Of a DNA stretch of 64,000 nucleotides, positions 23,399 through 36,207 are shown one piece after another (the first letter of the stretch is position 1; the number at the start of each line of letters is the position of its first letter). Origin of the DNA: Parietaria judaica (lineage: Eukaryota > Streptophyta > Magnoliopsida > Rosales > Urticaceae); NCBI GenBank assembly GCA_954871525.1, contig OX940871.1:19157086-19221085 (forward strand). The letters are read 5' to 3'. The position numbers were made by a program, and so were the translations under genes. The notes beneath the pieces were generated by a model, which worked only from the letters and a program-made list of their open reading frames with translations, ran no database searches and was not told the origin of the DNA.

Positions 23399-24574
23399 AA
23401 AATAAATTATCCAGGATCCAACGGATGAGATAAATCTTAATATGATCTAATGGACCAAATTGATTCAGGATAAAATCAAATACCCTAAGACTTAGTAAAA
23501 GCCATAATTCAATTTTCTCCTTATTATATATTCGACAATTATATATTATATTTAAAATTAATCAATTTCCAATCCGGCCGTAAAGATTAAATCTTAAACC
23601 GATCCAATGGATATATTTAATTAATTCGAAAACCCTAAGCTTGGTCACCAAGCCATAAATTTCAAAATATAGATAGGGTTAAAATCAATCAACTTAATCC
23701 AACGATTGATATTAAATCCTAATTGATCCAACCGATTTAATTGATTTAGGTTTTTGCTCAAATACTAAAACATGTGATACTTATGCCGCAAATATGAAAA
23801 GACAAAATTGCTTCAACTACGTGTGGAATTTGTTCCACTTTCCTTGCAGCGCATTCGTAAATATATATAAAAAAAATATTTTTTATTTATTGATATAAAT
23901 CAATATGACATTAATAATTAACTAAAAATAATTAAAAATTATATTAATATCTAGTGATCTCAATATCACATGCAAATATCATGGTGCCACAACATCATTA
24001 AATTCGTGACATGTGATTTAATTCATAGTTTACTGAAATGGTCATAAACTTAAAAATTCTTTAAATCACAAGCCGTACGTTGAAACGACTCGGTTCCAAA
24101 AGAAAAGTTTTATTAGAATTTAATTTCCAACAACTTTCATATGACACTTTTGCCACGCTACTGATAATACTATCTGATGTCTGTCACAGACTTTAGAATT
24201 ATAAATCATGCCAAATGATTAAACATCTCAAAATGTTCTTATCACATCGTATCATCCGTTATGAAGCTATCCTAGGACCATGGACCCGTATCACTTAAGC
24301 TCCAACAAACTGCTAGGACGTTCGTCAAACTTCGGTGTAATTCCACTATAAACCCGAGGCTGAACTCTTTAGTGATGCAATATGTATTATTCCCTTTATT
24401 ACAACATGTTTTCCATTGATACAATAAAATTCGGGTTATTAATCTTTTACTTGATGATCCACGCATTAGCTGGCGGTTTTTACCGTTTTGCCTCTCATTG
24501 CATTTTCTTCCTTTACTCAATCAATAATATTATGAGTAACCCACTTATGGTTTCGAAAACTTTCCTCTTCTCTT
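23096..24574. other. Probable old LTR-type sequence, unassigned
   Basis: The minus strand carries GCCTATAAATAGGGAGC at about 23133-23149, followed by a plausible transcription start. The region has repeated AATTAATCCAACGG-type phrases, a (TA)n run at 23350-23396 and no gene. Termini and target duplications were not found. Confidence 0.35.
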
Positions 24575-24692
24575 TGACACCAGATTTTTGGTGTTTTGAA
24601 TGCCCGGAGTGGGTTGTAGACGTTGTTCGTAGGGACTCTGTCCCTTTTTTCATTATTAATCATAGCTTATGAGTTTTCTCGAGAAAAAAAAA
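24575..24692 (+). mobile_element. 3' end of a plus-strand LINE
   Basis: The plus-strand frame reads TPDFWCFECPEWVVDVV, which matches the C-terminus of the reverse-strand LINE next door (TPDFWSCTCPEWLDMY). It stops at 24670-24672 and is followed by an A-run at 24684-24692. It is a severely 5'-truncated insertion. Confidence 0.6.
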
Positions 24693-24731
24693 CGATCAGT
24701 AAGTTTGGTTCCAAACCAATGATAAAAATAC

Positions 24732-26890
24732 TTTTTTTTAGGGAAATAGTGAATTTCATTAACAATGGGGCCTTAAATACCTTTGGATATACATATCGAG
24801 CCACTCTGGGCAAGTACAAGACCAAAAGTCCGGTGTCCCCGCAGGAACACGAGATTTAGCTAAGACATTGTATACTTCGTTACAAAGTCTAGGGATCCAT
24901 CGAAACTTCCCGGTTGGTGCGACTTTCTTTAGCAAGTTTTCGATGCTTCGAATAATAGGTCCTTGCAAGCTATTAAAAGCTTTCCCATTGGCAAGATGAA
25001 TAGCCCGGATACAATCGGATTTCACCATATAGAGACTTGCCAACCCCGGTCAAAGGCGTATTGGAGGCCGTGGAGGATCGCCGCACATTCCGCCGATAAC
25101 ACCGAGTCCACTACACCTAGCCGCACGACCGTAGCCCCAAGAACCTCGCCGTGAGAGTTTCTCACCACTCAACCCAACGCCGCTTGGTCGAGCTCTTCCA
25201 TCCAAGCCGCATCAACATTGATCCTTAGCCCCCCATTCTCATCCCCCTTCCAATGGGATTACCTCACCGCTTTGTCACCGATCCCCGATGAGCCTGAGGT
25301 CTTTGTTGCTTTCTTGAAGCTTGCGAACCATCCTGCCGTCTCTTCAATCCAAATCTTTGGTCTCTTTGAGTAATTCTCCAAGATTTTGAGGTTCTGGTCC
25401 ATCCACGACGCCCACACTATCCCGCAAAAAAGCTCCAAGTTTGCCCCGGAGAGTGTATCCATTGCTTGGAGGCATAACTCTTTAATCGACATCCTTCCCG
25501 TTTTCTCGGACCAACGGTACAAAATTGAGCTTCGCCAAATCGCTTGTGCTCTATCACACCCCCAAATTGCATGGAGGCTATCCTATGGGAGTGCTCCATA
25601 AAACTTACAAAATGGTAAGCAATCGATCCCTCTCCCGCAGAGAGCTCCAAAAGTCAGTAAGGCGTCAAACCACACCTGCCACACTTAGTGTTTAACTTTG
25701 GGAGGGATTTGCGATCCCCACAAAGTATTCCACCATCGTGGTTTGTGAGAGTCCGAGCACGATGATCCATCGCGGCATGCCGATCTCGCCAGTCGGTAGC
25801 CCCACCAGACCGTGTAGTTTTCGTTCTCCTAAAAATGCCACACTAGCCGGTCCGAGGTGTCTTCACGGCTTACGTGAATTATCACAACCGCTTCGGCATC
25901 AAAGGGGTCCATCATGTTCTGTACCAAGTCTTGGTCCCATTTTCCATCCTTGATAAAATCGGCCACTCTCCAAGGGTACTCACCATCGGGTTCACCAGTT
26001 ATCACTCCAAAGTTTTTGGCTCTCGGGATCCAAGGTTGAGAAAAGGCCCTTATGTTCCCGTTCCCGAATTTCCATCTAAATCATCGTCGAACCAAATCTC
26101 GTCCCCAACAAAGACTCTTGCAAAGGAAGGAGAAATGAGGCTTACATTCAAAGTCGAGAACCGATGAAGACGGGAAGTACTTGGCTTTGAGCACGCGAGC
26201 CATCAAGCAATTGGGATGTTGAAAGGATATGCCACGTTAACCTCCCGACGAGAGCGCGGTTAAAATCACCGAGGTCTTTGAAGCCGAGACCCCCATCGAC
26301 CTTCGGTTTTGCTATGAGCTCCCACCGTTTCCAATGAATTTTTCGCTTGTCTTCCGACCCGCCCAACCAAAACCTAGCGATGAGGCTATGGAGTTCCTCG
26401 ATGGTGGTGGACGGGATCCAAAAAAGGCTCATGTGATATGTCGGGATAGCTTGGATGACCGCTTTCACGAGGATTTCGTGTCCCCCCCCGCCGAAAACAA
26501 ATTTGTTTTCCATGTCCAAAGGTCCTTTTTAACACGGCTCGTGAGGTTGCTTAAAGTTGCCACTTTTTGACGTCCAATTTGCGTCGGGAGCCCGAGATAG
26601 GATCAAGTTTCTTGACCATGGCCATATTAAAAATACTAGCAAGAGTTGCCACCCCGTCCTCCGTAATATTGCTCGAGACGCACATCATGGAGTTGTCCAT
26701 ATTAACTTTTTGTCCCGAACCTCTCTCGTATACCCGAAGAATGGAGCTAATCACATTACAACAATCGTCCTTGGCTTCAGAAAAGATAATACTATCGTCC
26801 GCAAAGAGGAGGTGCATCACCGGTGGGGCCTCGGGCCGACATACAAATCCTCGGAGAAGGCCGAGGCGTATGATGAAAAATACTTAGTAC
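24732..26890 (-). pseudogene. 5'-truncated, decayed L1-type LINE (RT and RNase H)
   Basis: In minus-strand order the pieces are reverse transcriptase with HLLFADDSIIF (26830-26780), a region with GGGLGFKDLGDFNRAL (26519-26200), zinc-finger/linker pieces (25650-25259), then an RNase H-like end with VKSDCIRAIHLANG and a C-terminal CPEWL (25043-24759). The minus-strand A-tail is the T-run at 24732-24739. FADD is the reverse transcriptase catalytic motif. Several frameshifts and stops break it, and the endonuclease and ORF1 are absent. It is dead and in tail-to-tail orientation with the neighbouring LINE end. Confidence 0.85.
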
Positions 26891-27699
26891 ATACGATATG
26901 TGCTACGTTATGAGTTGGTAAACAAGCACAAGTACATGTGGCGGATACTGCGATTGTCTCGGCGCTTGGTCCTCACCGGAGACAAGTCTGAGTCGCCAAA
27001 ATCGGAGTGGTGGAGTTTGTGCTCCGTCAACAAGGCTTGGACGAACATGAAGTCGGAGTTCATTTTTCCCTCGCTTGTATGATTTTCTTTCTCGGATGTC
27101 CCACATCAACTTTTGAGATAACATATTTCATTTTGAAAATGTATAAATAAGCTTGGTTACGATGGTATGATACAACACCCATAGTTCTTTAGTTTACTTA
27201 ATGATAATTTGCGTGGACAGTATTAATATATTCGTATTAAAAATGATGGTGACACAATATATTCAATACTATTTTATACCCTTGATCACCATCATATTCA
27301 TCACGATATCAAGGTTATTACATTAATATGTCAATACTCAATATTGTCTTTTACTCTCCACCACCACATACATTCAATCAACAAGGTAATCTGTTGCATA
27401 TAATTGAAGTTTACTGTAGCGGTGGGTTCCTCGCCGTTGTCTATTACAAGTCTCTACTCAATGTTACTTACCGTGATCTCTCAAAAGCTAGATATGTTAG
27501 CAAAGCTGTTACGAAATACTAATTTTGTAATACAATATATAAATACTAATTTTGGAATCACAGTTGATTGAATATATAACAGACTATTTCTTTACAATCT
27601 ATTATAGCAGACATGTTTTGATAGATAATATTTCCATAGTTTATTAATATTGAAGTCATATCTAAGTATAACAAAGTCATTGTGAGTGACTACTACTAC

Positions 27700-27761
<62 letters not shown>

Positions 27762-29149
27762 GTTCAGTATTTAAAAGGTAAGTAAATTTTGATTGGTTTG
27801 AACCATTATTTACTCCCAAATTGTTAACAGATACATTAGACATAAATTAGAACACATACATACAATCAGAATCACTATGCTAAAATGGTTGTATAATAAA
27901 ATAGAAATAGTTATATACTAAGATGTTCAAAATTACAAGAAGAAGAACATTCAGTTGGTTGGAGACTTACCTGAAAAGTCATTAGCAACTTGGATATGTC
28001 TTTGACTAAATTAGCGGGATATATTTATATTGCAATTTGTGTATATATATAATATACAACGCTGTTTGAAGAGTGGAGACATATATATGTATATATTAAT
28101 AATTTAATATAGCTTTGACTACACTATGCAAAGCCTAACTATATCGTTGAAGGTCAAAAGCGCACACACATGAGACCAAAGGACGTCAAAGTTGTAATAT
28201 GCATTTGGATTAATAACAAACAATGGTGCTAATTTTGCCTAACACTCGTGACTATCTGTGGAAATAGTATAATGTTTTGTAAGATATGTACACACAAAAT
28301 AATATAGCATGGTCAGAATAATACGTACTATATCTTGGTCATATGTTGTGTAGTAGAAATTTATCCACAAGCAAGCAGCATCAAACTCGGATTTTCCATT
28401 GCAATTTATGGGTTTGTAACTAATTATATATAAGTGCAAAGAAAAATTAGTTAAGAAATAAGATTTATAGTTTCGTAGGATTAATAACAAAGATATCTCT
28501 TGTATAAACGAATGTATGACGTTTATTAATTCCGAGTATAAACAGAAATTGTGCTAGCAATATTATTAATTTTTACAATTTATTTTCTCCGAACATAAAA
28601 AAATATCAATTTTCTTTTTTATTTATATTTTCTCTGAATAACAGATGTATGTACGTATTTCGTGACTATATATATTTGTCTTGACAAGTCGTACTCTTAG
28701 GCTCAAATAAAATTTTCATTTAGATTTATACAAATACTAGGGCACTATAGTTTTGACGTAGAAAAATACACTTTTTTTTCTTTTTATCACACGTGATGAT
28801 CATTTTGAATAATAAAAAATTACCTTATAAGAAAGTCAGCCCGTGTGTGAAAACATTGAGACCATTCGTAAATTATATATAATATGTATTGGTACACAAG
28901 CACAAACACCAATTAGTAAACTCTTTCGTCTCAAACGCTTTGAATATATTTTCAAACAAAAAGATAAATTAATATACAAAATAATAATTCCAAATCCCAT
29001 TTTTTCCATACTATAAATACATCAAGGAGCTAGTTTCCTAACACAAAACATTCTCATCAATACTTCTCATTTTCCAAATATACATTGGATAAGACTCTTG
29101 TTTTCATTTCTTAAAGCAAAGAGAGCGAGAGACAAACAAGAATTCAAAC
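26891..29149. other. Intergenic DNA and polygalacturonase upstream region
   Basis: No gene is recognised. A TATA box TATAAATA at 29012-29019 lies 131 bp before the polygalacturonase ATG. The leader 29040-29149 is CT/A-rich, as in many plant 5' UTRs. Confidence 0.5.
27697..27760. repeat. (AAT)n microsatellite
   Basis: About 19 uninterrupted AAT units follow four CTA units. Confidence 0.95.
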
Positions 29150-31723
29150 ATGTCAAGGAAAACTCAACATTATTCTCTCCAAATACTAGTCCTCGCAATC
29201 TTTGCCAATTTTGCCTCTTCTCTCGCCAAAAATGAGCCTCCCTCTTTCAGAAAAATGACAAGGAAACATGCGTCCTCTTCGATCAAGGTGTTTAACGTCG
29301 ACTCTTTCGGAGCCAAAGCTGACGGAACAGACGATAGTGAGGTATACATACATATGTTCTGTTTGACATAGCGCTTTTAAAATAATTTTATGGATATCAT
29401 GCATGGCAATCAACTAAAACTTTATTCAAATAATGTGTTATAGGTTTTCAACAAGGTTTGGGACAGGGCTTGTTCCTCCGAAATACCGAGTGTTGTTTAC
29501 GTCCCAAAGAACAGGGTTTATCACCTTAAGCCAATCAAGTTTTCGGGTCCTTGCAAGTCTTATGTCACAATGAGGGTAAGTTCTTATTATTCGATTTTTC
29601 AGTGTCGATCTAGTCAAAATAATACAAGGTTTAAATGTTTGAACACCTTAACTAGCAAAACTATATCATCATATGTATGTTGACCATGGTGGTATATATT
29701 CGGTGTAGATCTCTGGAGTGATCAAAGCGTCACCGCATCATTCGGATTACGAGAAAGACAGACGGCATTGGATTGTGTTCGACGGTGTGAAGAATTTGAG
29801 GGTCGAAGGTGGCGGCACTATCAACGGCAACGGAAGAAAGTGGTGGCTCAACTCTTGCAAAAGAAACAAATCTCTTGTAAGCTAGTCCATATTCTATAAA
29901 TTATAGTAATTCAAAAATCATAAGTGCTCATTAATTTATCATCTATTTAAAACACTCACTATATCTTATATATATTAAATTACATATTACTAATACATTC
30001 TTTGTCTGTGTCCTTGTTTGGTTCCATTGATATTCACAGCCTTGCAAGCGCGCACCAACAGTAAGTTATATTACAAACCCTAATTGTCTTCATTATTATT
30101 ATTTAATATTGAATTTAATATACTATTTTTTTTTTTTTTATAGGCTGTGACTTTCTACGAGTGCGTGAATCTTAGAGTGGCCAACTTGAGGTTCAAAAAT
30201 GCGCAACAAATGCATTTAACATTTCAGAAATGTTTGAATGTCGAAGCCACAAATTTGAAAGTGATTGCACCTGGAAACAGCCCCAACACTGATGGAATTC
30301 ATGTCACTGCCACTCAAAATATTCAAATAAAGAATTCTGTAATCAGGACAGGTAAATTCATAATCTTAAATTATATTACACAATGTATTATGGTACAATT
30401 AAATACAATAGTCTAATTATCTATCTGTTTGATTGTAGGTGATGATTGTATCTCCATAGTGAGTGGGTCAAAGAATGTTAGAGCCACAGACATAATTTGT
30501 GGGCCAGGTCATGGAATAAGGTATAGATATAACCTTTTGACACTAAATATATATATAATTTTTCTTCAAATTAAATATGACTTTAATTAATATATATTGA
30601 TTTATGATGCATTATGAACTTGCAGCATTGGAAGCTTAGGAGCTGGGAATTCAGAGGCAATGGTGTCAAATGTGGTTGTGGATAGAGTCAAATTTACAGG
30701 CACCACTAATGGAGTCAGAATCAAGACTTGGCAGGTATTGTTATATTAATCTTTATTATTTTAATATACAATATTCATAAATTAGAGCTAAGAAACAGTG
30801 CATCTATTTTCTATATAGATATTTGAAGTTTATATTTTCACTAAAGCTAGTTAAAGCTTATAATTACTTAGTCAAAAATTAGTCAAATGCAAATAATTGC
30901 CCAAATTCAAGATATGTTATTTCTTGATTTACACCCCTTGAAAACGAGCAAAATTTATGAACTTTCCAAAACAAATTTAGAATGTGTAGTAAAACTATAT
31001 TATTAATGAGTGTTTTTTTTTTCTTTTTTCCTTCTCTAAACCTAACTGCCAATGCTTGAGAAATACCAAAACACTCTGTCACTTGCTTACTAACTATTTC
31101 TGTACATGCACATATATTATGAGTTATATTAAGAAGAAAAAAATATATCAATCGACGTATACGTATGATATATCACGTAAATTGTTTCATACAAATGATA
31201 TATATCACGCTGATTTTAACATACTTTGATATTTATTACTTTGATATTTATTGTATGCAGGGAGGCTCCGGATACGCTAAAAACATAATATTTCAGAATA
31301 TCTCCATGAAAAATGTGAGCAACCCAATCATCATCGACCAAAACTATTGCGATCAGAAAGAGCCGTGTCATGAACAGGTAAATTCAAACATTATTATTAT
31401 TTCCCTCCTTAATAATATATATACACGCTACACCATCATATTAGACATTACGCATGCATTTATTTGAGCTACCCTAATCATCATACACGTTATATATTTT
31501 TCAGAAATCGGCAGTGCAAATTAGCAACGTGAAGTACAGGAACATCGTAGGCACGAGCGACTCGAAGGTGGCAGTGACGTTAGAGTGCAGCAAAAGCTTC
31601 CCATGCAAAGGCGTGTCGCTGCACAACGTCGCTTTCGCGCGCGAAGGTGATGGCGATGTCAAAGCTTCATGCCAAAACGTCGGTCTCCAAAGGATCGGAC
31701 CTGTTTTTCCGAAATGCTCTTAG
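29150..31723 (+). CDS. Polygalacturonase (GH28 family), secreted
   Basis: Nine exons: 29150-29341, 29444-29575, 29709-29876, 30040-30060, 30144-30351, 30439-30520, 30626-30734, 31261-31377, 31505-31723. They join in frame to 415 aa, normal for plant GH28, with GT-AG introns throughout. An N-terminal hydrophobic signal peptide (about residues 9-27) predicts secretion to the cell wall, where the enzyme hydrolyses homogalacturonan. The four GH28 motifs are intact: NTDG (219-222), GDDC (241-244) with two catalytic Asp, GHGI (265 His) and RIK (299-301). Cysteines near the C-terminus fit the family's disulfides. Exon 4 is a 21-nt microexon encoding PCKRAPT. Exo versus endo action cannot be decided from sequence. 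A TATA box is at 29012-29019. Confidence 0.95.
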
Positions 31724-34146
31724 TTAATTCATTCAACATACATTTATGTATATGTATTGGCCAAATTATAAGCCCTAGCAAGTTTATTTTCTTCCTTCAT
31801 TAGTGATTGATTGGGGTATATATTGTATGAATGTATGTGTTCATCATAATACCCATCATATAGGTTTTAGGGTTTCATCATTCATTTTGTTTAGTCATTG
31901 ATTCGTATACATTGATTCAATTGAAGATCAGTTATTATATATGGACTGCAATTGATAGATTTCACTGTATAATTCGTAGAGTTGAATTCATTTATGATAA
32001 ATTTATTTGATTACATTTTGTTTGTTATGTATAAATATGTTATCTGCTTCACATTATTCTTGCTACATGTGATTGAAAGCCATATACATTCTTTAGTATT
32101 TTTGTTAAAAAAAATAAATAAATAGTTTTGGAACCGGGCACGGGGCACGGTTTTGTTTCCATCTTTAGGAAACAAAAATCAAAACGGACTCAAGGAAATT
32201 TTTTAATCAACTTATCGTTTATGCGCAATTGTAAATGACTACATATTACAACATTTGTCAAACTTCAATAATATATTTAGATTATCTTTATAAATTGAGT
32301 TATCATACATATATATTTTAGATTTTAAGTAAAGTTTATACAAGTAAATAAACTATTAAAATATATCGAATATCAAATAGAGTTTATACACTACTAAAAT
32401 TATAATTGCATAAGAAGTGTTACAATAAAAATTAAAAAAAAAAAAAAAAAAAAAAACCAGTATATATGTCGTTTTGGATTTTTCAACCATTCTTGAAGTC
32501 GTCGTTTCTATTGGTGACCTTCTGCTCGATGTCGATTTTGGTTTTAGTTTACTCATTATGTACAATTCTTTGTCAATTATCGTTTTGCAAGCGATGTCGT
32601 TTCAACTGATTTGCAAGGATGCTGATTTTCTTCCTTATGTCGTCTTACTTCAAGGTATGTCGTTTTATTTTAGAAATTCATGTCGTTTCACTTGAGATTT
32701 TTATAGTCAAACAAAGTAAGCAGATTTTACAGTACTGTTTTCCAAGATACGGATGATTTTAACCAAGTAAGTTTGGCCTAGTGGTAAGTAACTCTAGTGC
32801 ACTTGTATTCAAGAGGTCAATGATTCAATCTCTATGTATCTCAAATGAGTATCTCATTCACCCCATTCAAAAAAAGGTATGGATGATATTGTCGTTTTTC
32901 TAGTTTACACTCGAATTTTGCTTAGCTTAAAAAGAAAAATTAATATCAAACTAGATGAGTTAAGATTAATTAACCAGGAACCGTAGATGGTTTTTTAGCC
33001 TAACCGGATCTCAAATCCCGACTTTTGTATAAATAAAATAAAAAAACTCGTTCCTTAATGCAGATTCATCACCCCATCGAGAAATGAAAATGGAACTTGA
33101 ACTTAAACCGGCTCGGAAAAAAACTACTACTATCATGTGTATTTGAGTTCACAAATTTATTACAAACGAAAAATAAAAAAATAAAAGAAGGAAAACTACT
33201 TGTCGTTTATCAAAACGACATAAAATTGCCCTTCCATCCAAGTCAAAACGCTTGTCGTTTCTGTCAGTCTGGTTAAACCCTCTCTCTCTCCCATTTTCGC
33301 TCTCTCTCTCTCCTCTGTTTTCCGTCAGAGCTCGAAACCAGAAGTTGTGGCCTTAATCTTCAGTTGCTCAATCAATAAGGTCAGTATTACCGAATTCGAT
33401 ACAGTATTTGACTGTGGGTTTTACGATAATACTTCGCTAATTCTCTGTGAAATGGGTTTATAGAACCTGTATTTCTATGAATTTTTTAAGCTCTAGCTTC
33501 GAACTCGAATCATGAGACGAATTAGATCGTGATAATCAGTTTGTAGAATGCTAGAGAAGTGGACACATACTGTTTGATAAAATGTCTTAATGAAGCTAAT
33601 AGATTGTGATTTATCCAAATTGTTTTTCTTAATGATTTGTTAAGATTGTTCATTTTTCAATTACAATGAACAAATTTATGAATTGGGGATATTCTCAAGT
33701 GCCCGGAGAAAATTTTGACCGTGTCGTATAATTAAAAGCATGATTAGAATCTTAAAAAAAATAAAAATAAAAATTGAGGATTGCTTTAGATCAGTGAAGT
33801 AGTTGCCATTACATGCTGCATTCGGATTGCAATTGCATCGAATTTGAACCTTTGAAGCTCTCTCTGAATTTAACAAGAGAAGATCTTTAACCTTTATTCG
33901 GTCTTTTATTAATTTTTCTCGAATTCGAATTCTGTCAAGAGAAGATCTAATTGGAGATCCATTCATGATGTTAAGATATATTTCAAATGATGTTAAGTAA
34001 AATGTTACGGTTTTTTCGAGATTGCTCGTGCTTAGTTATTGAGACATTCTCAACATTCTTGGGCTTAGTGATCATTACTTAATACGTGCTTATATCTGAA
34101 ATAAATTGGCAGGTTTATATATTCCTAGCATTCGAACGAGAAAAAT
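31724..34146. other. Intergenic region and uL24 leader
   Basis: It contains an A-run (32434-32456), a SINE-like insertion, recurrent GTCGTTT motifs (32467-33260), a CT-rich stretch (33277-33320) and the probable 5' UTR of the ribosomal protein gene. That UTR likely has a leader intron from the donor after AATAAG near 33380 to the acceptor before TTTATATATTCC near 34113. Confidence 0.5.
32761..32876 (+). mobile_element. tRNA-derived SINE (Au-like) with target duplication
   Basis: Box A-like TGGCCTAGTGG (32774-32784) and box B-like GATTCAATCTC (32822-32832) are spaced as in tRNA-type pol III promoters. The 3' end is A-rich. The flanks GATACGGATGATTTT (32746-32760) and GGTATGGATGATATT (32876-32890) match at about 12 of 15 positions, as expected for an aged target duplication. 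It is not a functional tRNA, since no cloverleaf can be drawn. Confidence 0.65.
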
Positions 34147-35148
34147 ATGGGTTGGAAAGCAGCTGAGAAGCTAATCAGACACTGGAAGATTCTCAGAGGA
34201 GATAATGTCGGGATTAATTAGTCGAAATATTCCAATCGATGCGACCAAAAAATTCATTTCTTGACCTTGTCATGTTCACTGTTTTCAGGTGATGGTAATA
34301 AGGGGAAAAGACAAAGGCGAGGTTGGGCTTGTTAAGCGCGTTATTCGCTCGCAGAACCGTGTTATTGTCGAAGGCAAAAACCTTGTAGGATTCATTTTTG
34401 TGAATTTATTTTTTAAATTATTGTGATTTTCCGTGTACTATGCACACGAGGAATTGAAAATTCAGTAGGTCCTTACAAAACAATGCTTTGTTTAATCTGT
34501 AGGTCAAGAAGCATATCAAACAAGGGCAAGGCCATGAAGGTGGAATCTTTACCGTTGAAGCGCCTCTTCATGTCTCGAATGTTCAAGTTCTTGATCCAAC
34601 TACCGGGTAAGTGTGTATGAATATATTGTGTTTGTAACCTAGAAGAATGTAGGAAACCTTGCAAGTTCAAAAATTGATGGTTGATTCTGCAGGAAGCCAT
34701 GCAAGGTCGGAACCAAGTATTTAGAGGACGGTACGAAAGTAAGAGTTTCGAGAGGCATAGGGGCATCTGGGTCAATAATTCCCCGTCCCGAGATTTTGAG
34801 GATCAGAACTACTCCGAGACCTGCCGAAGGTTATTACCTTGCAACCATTTTCCTTCTTTCCAAATACACACCAAATATTGCATTAATGAATTTAGGAGCC
34901 GATTTACATAATTTATGAGATACAAGTTTGGTTGAAAATTTACACAAGTTTGTTTGAAAATTACAAAGTTATCCCGAGTTTTTTTTTTTCTTTTTCCGAG
35001 TCCTAATGTAATGGCGATGCTGTTCGAGATTATCGAATGCTAATAATGTTAAATTCTAGGTACAGCTGGTCCGAAAGACACTCCGTTCGAGTTGGTGATG
35101 CAGAAGACGTATGACGAGAAAACGGGAAAGGGAATGCCTGTGCTTTGA
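34147..35148 (+). CDS. Ribosomal protein uL24, mitochondrial type (KOW domain)
   Basis: Five exons (34147-34206, 34289-34384, 34503-34606, 34693-34829, 35060-35148) give 161 aa. The start [18 protein letters not shown] and the KOW segment (about residues 18-45: [18 protein letters not shown]) are followed by a [16 protein letters not shown] stretch and [11 protein letters not shown]. This matches the short plant KOW/L24 protein that I recall as Arabidopsis At5g23535. uL24 binds 23S-type rRNA early in large-subunit assembly. The lack of a long chloroplast transit peptide and the family match favour mitochondria, which is inference. Intron 1 has the non-consensus donor GTCGGG. Confidence 0.9.
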
Positions 35149-36207
35149 GGGAACGGTTTCTGAAAACAGTTTTGCGAAACAATCACTTGATGCTCTGATT
35201 CACCAAAGACCATAGTGAAAGGGTCAACACTCTTTCATCTAGAAATAATCTATGTTCTTGCAAGATCATCTGAATTTGCAGCTATATATTCAATCTTTTT
35301 TGCATGGACTATTCTGTTTGATTCTTACTTCTAGTTAAGCCTATCCTATCGGGTGGTTGTGAGAATGATTTGTTTTGAATTTCCAAAAACGATTATTCCA
35401 GGTGGGGTGAAACTGGCAAGACCCGTTTTTTTTTTTTTAAATACTTGGGAAACGGAGCTGGAATTCGGGTATTGAAATTTTGGAAACCGGAACCATACTC
35501 GGTAAACGAGGTCTAAAATTCTGAGAACCAGTTTTCAGAATTGAATCAGGATTCTTTTAACATATATAGAAAATAAAATTTTGAATTAGTAAGAATCAAT
35601 AACAACAAAATCGAGTAAAACAAAATACAAAGAAATAAGAATACACAAAATACTTTTTTGAAAGTTTGGTTAGGCATATAACTTATTAATACTAATAAAT
35701 ACTTTAGACATAGATAAAATTTTAGTGATAATAAATAAATGCAATTTTTTTATAAAATATATCAGTTTCTTAATACTAGTTCCATAAATAAATAAATAAA
35801 AATAAGTTATTAAAAAATTAGGATCCATAATTCGGGTATTAAACACTTTCAGATATTTCAATCCCCATATTTCAGGTGTATTTCTCCCACTTTTCTAATA
35901 AATCTCTATTATGTTCTAAGAAAGTATTAGACTAGGGGTGCAACCCGGTAGGGTACCCGGTTTTTTTGTACTAAGCCGGTTATTTTGTGCTAATTAGTTC
36001 ACGTTGGAACATCAGAAATTTGTACTGTGCCTGTATGAAAATAAATATAGGAAATAATATAATTGTTCTAGAAAGGAAAGCTTTTCGTTGAAATCACAGA
36101 GTGAGTATGCATTGCACGGCTACATAGTGAACTAATTAGCACATAACTAAGTTCAAGAGTAGATTTTATATACAAAATTTACACAAACTAAAATGGAGAG
36201 ACTTCCT
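35149..36207. other. Intergenic with hAT-like repeat debris
   Basis: Positions 35400-35540 and 35936-35990 carry the CCGGT/ACCGG-rich signature seen elsewhere in the window. CTAGGGGTGCAACCCGG at 35934-35950 resembles a hAT-type terminus, but no partner end or 8-bp duplication was found. Confidence 0.4.

Noticed and set aside
26903..27124. Minus-strand 73-codon frame next to the LINE
   Set aside because: No reverse transcriptase motif and no continuity with the LINE frame.
27592..27843. Minus-strand frame with poly-leucine
   Set aside because: It is a translation of the (AAT)n microsatellite.
32761..32850. A functional tRNA gene
   Set aside because: A- and B-box-like words are present, but no acceptor stem or anticodon arm can be folded; a SINE fits better.
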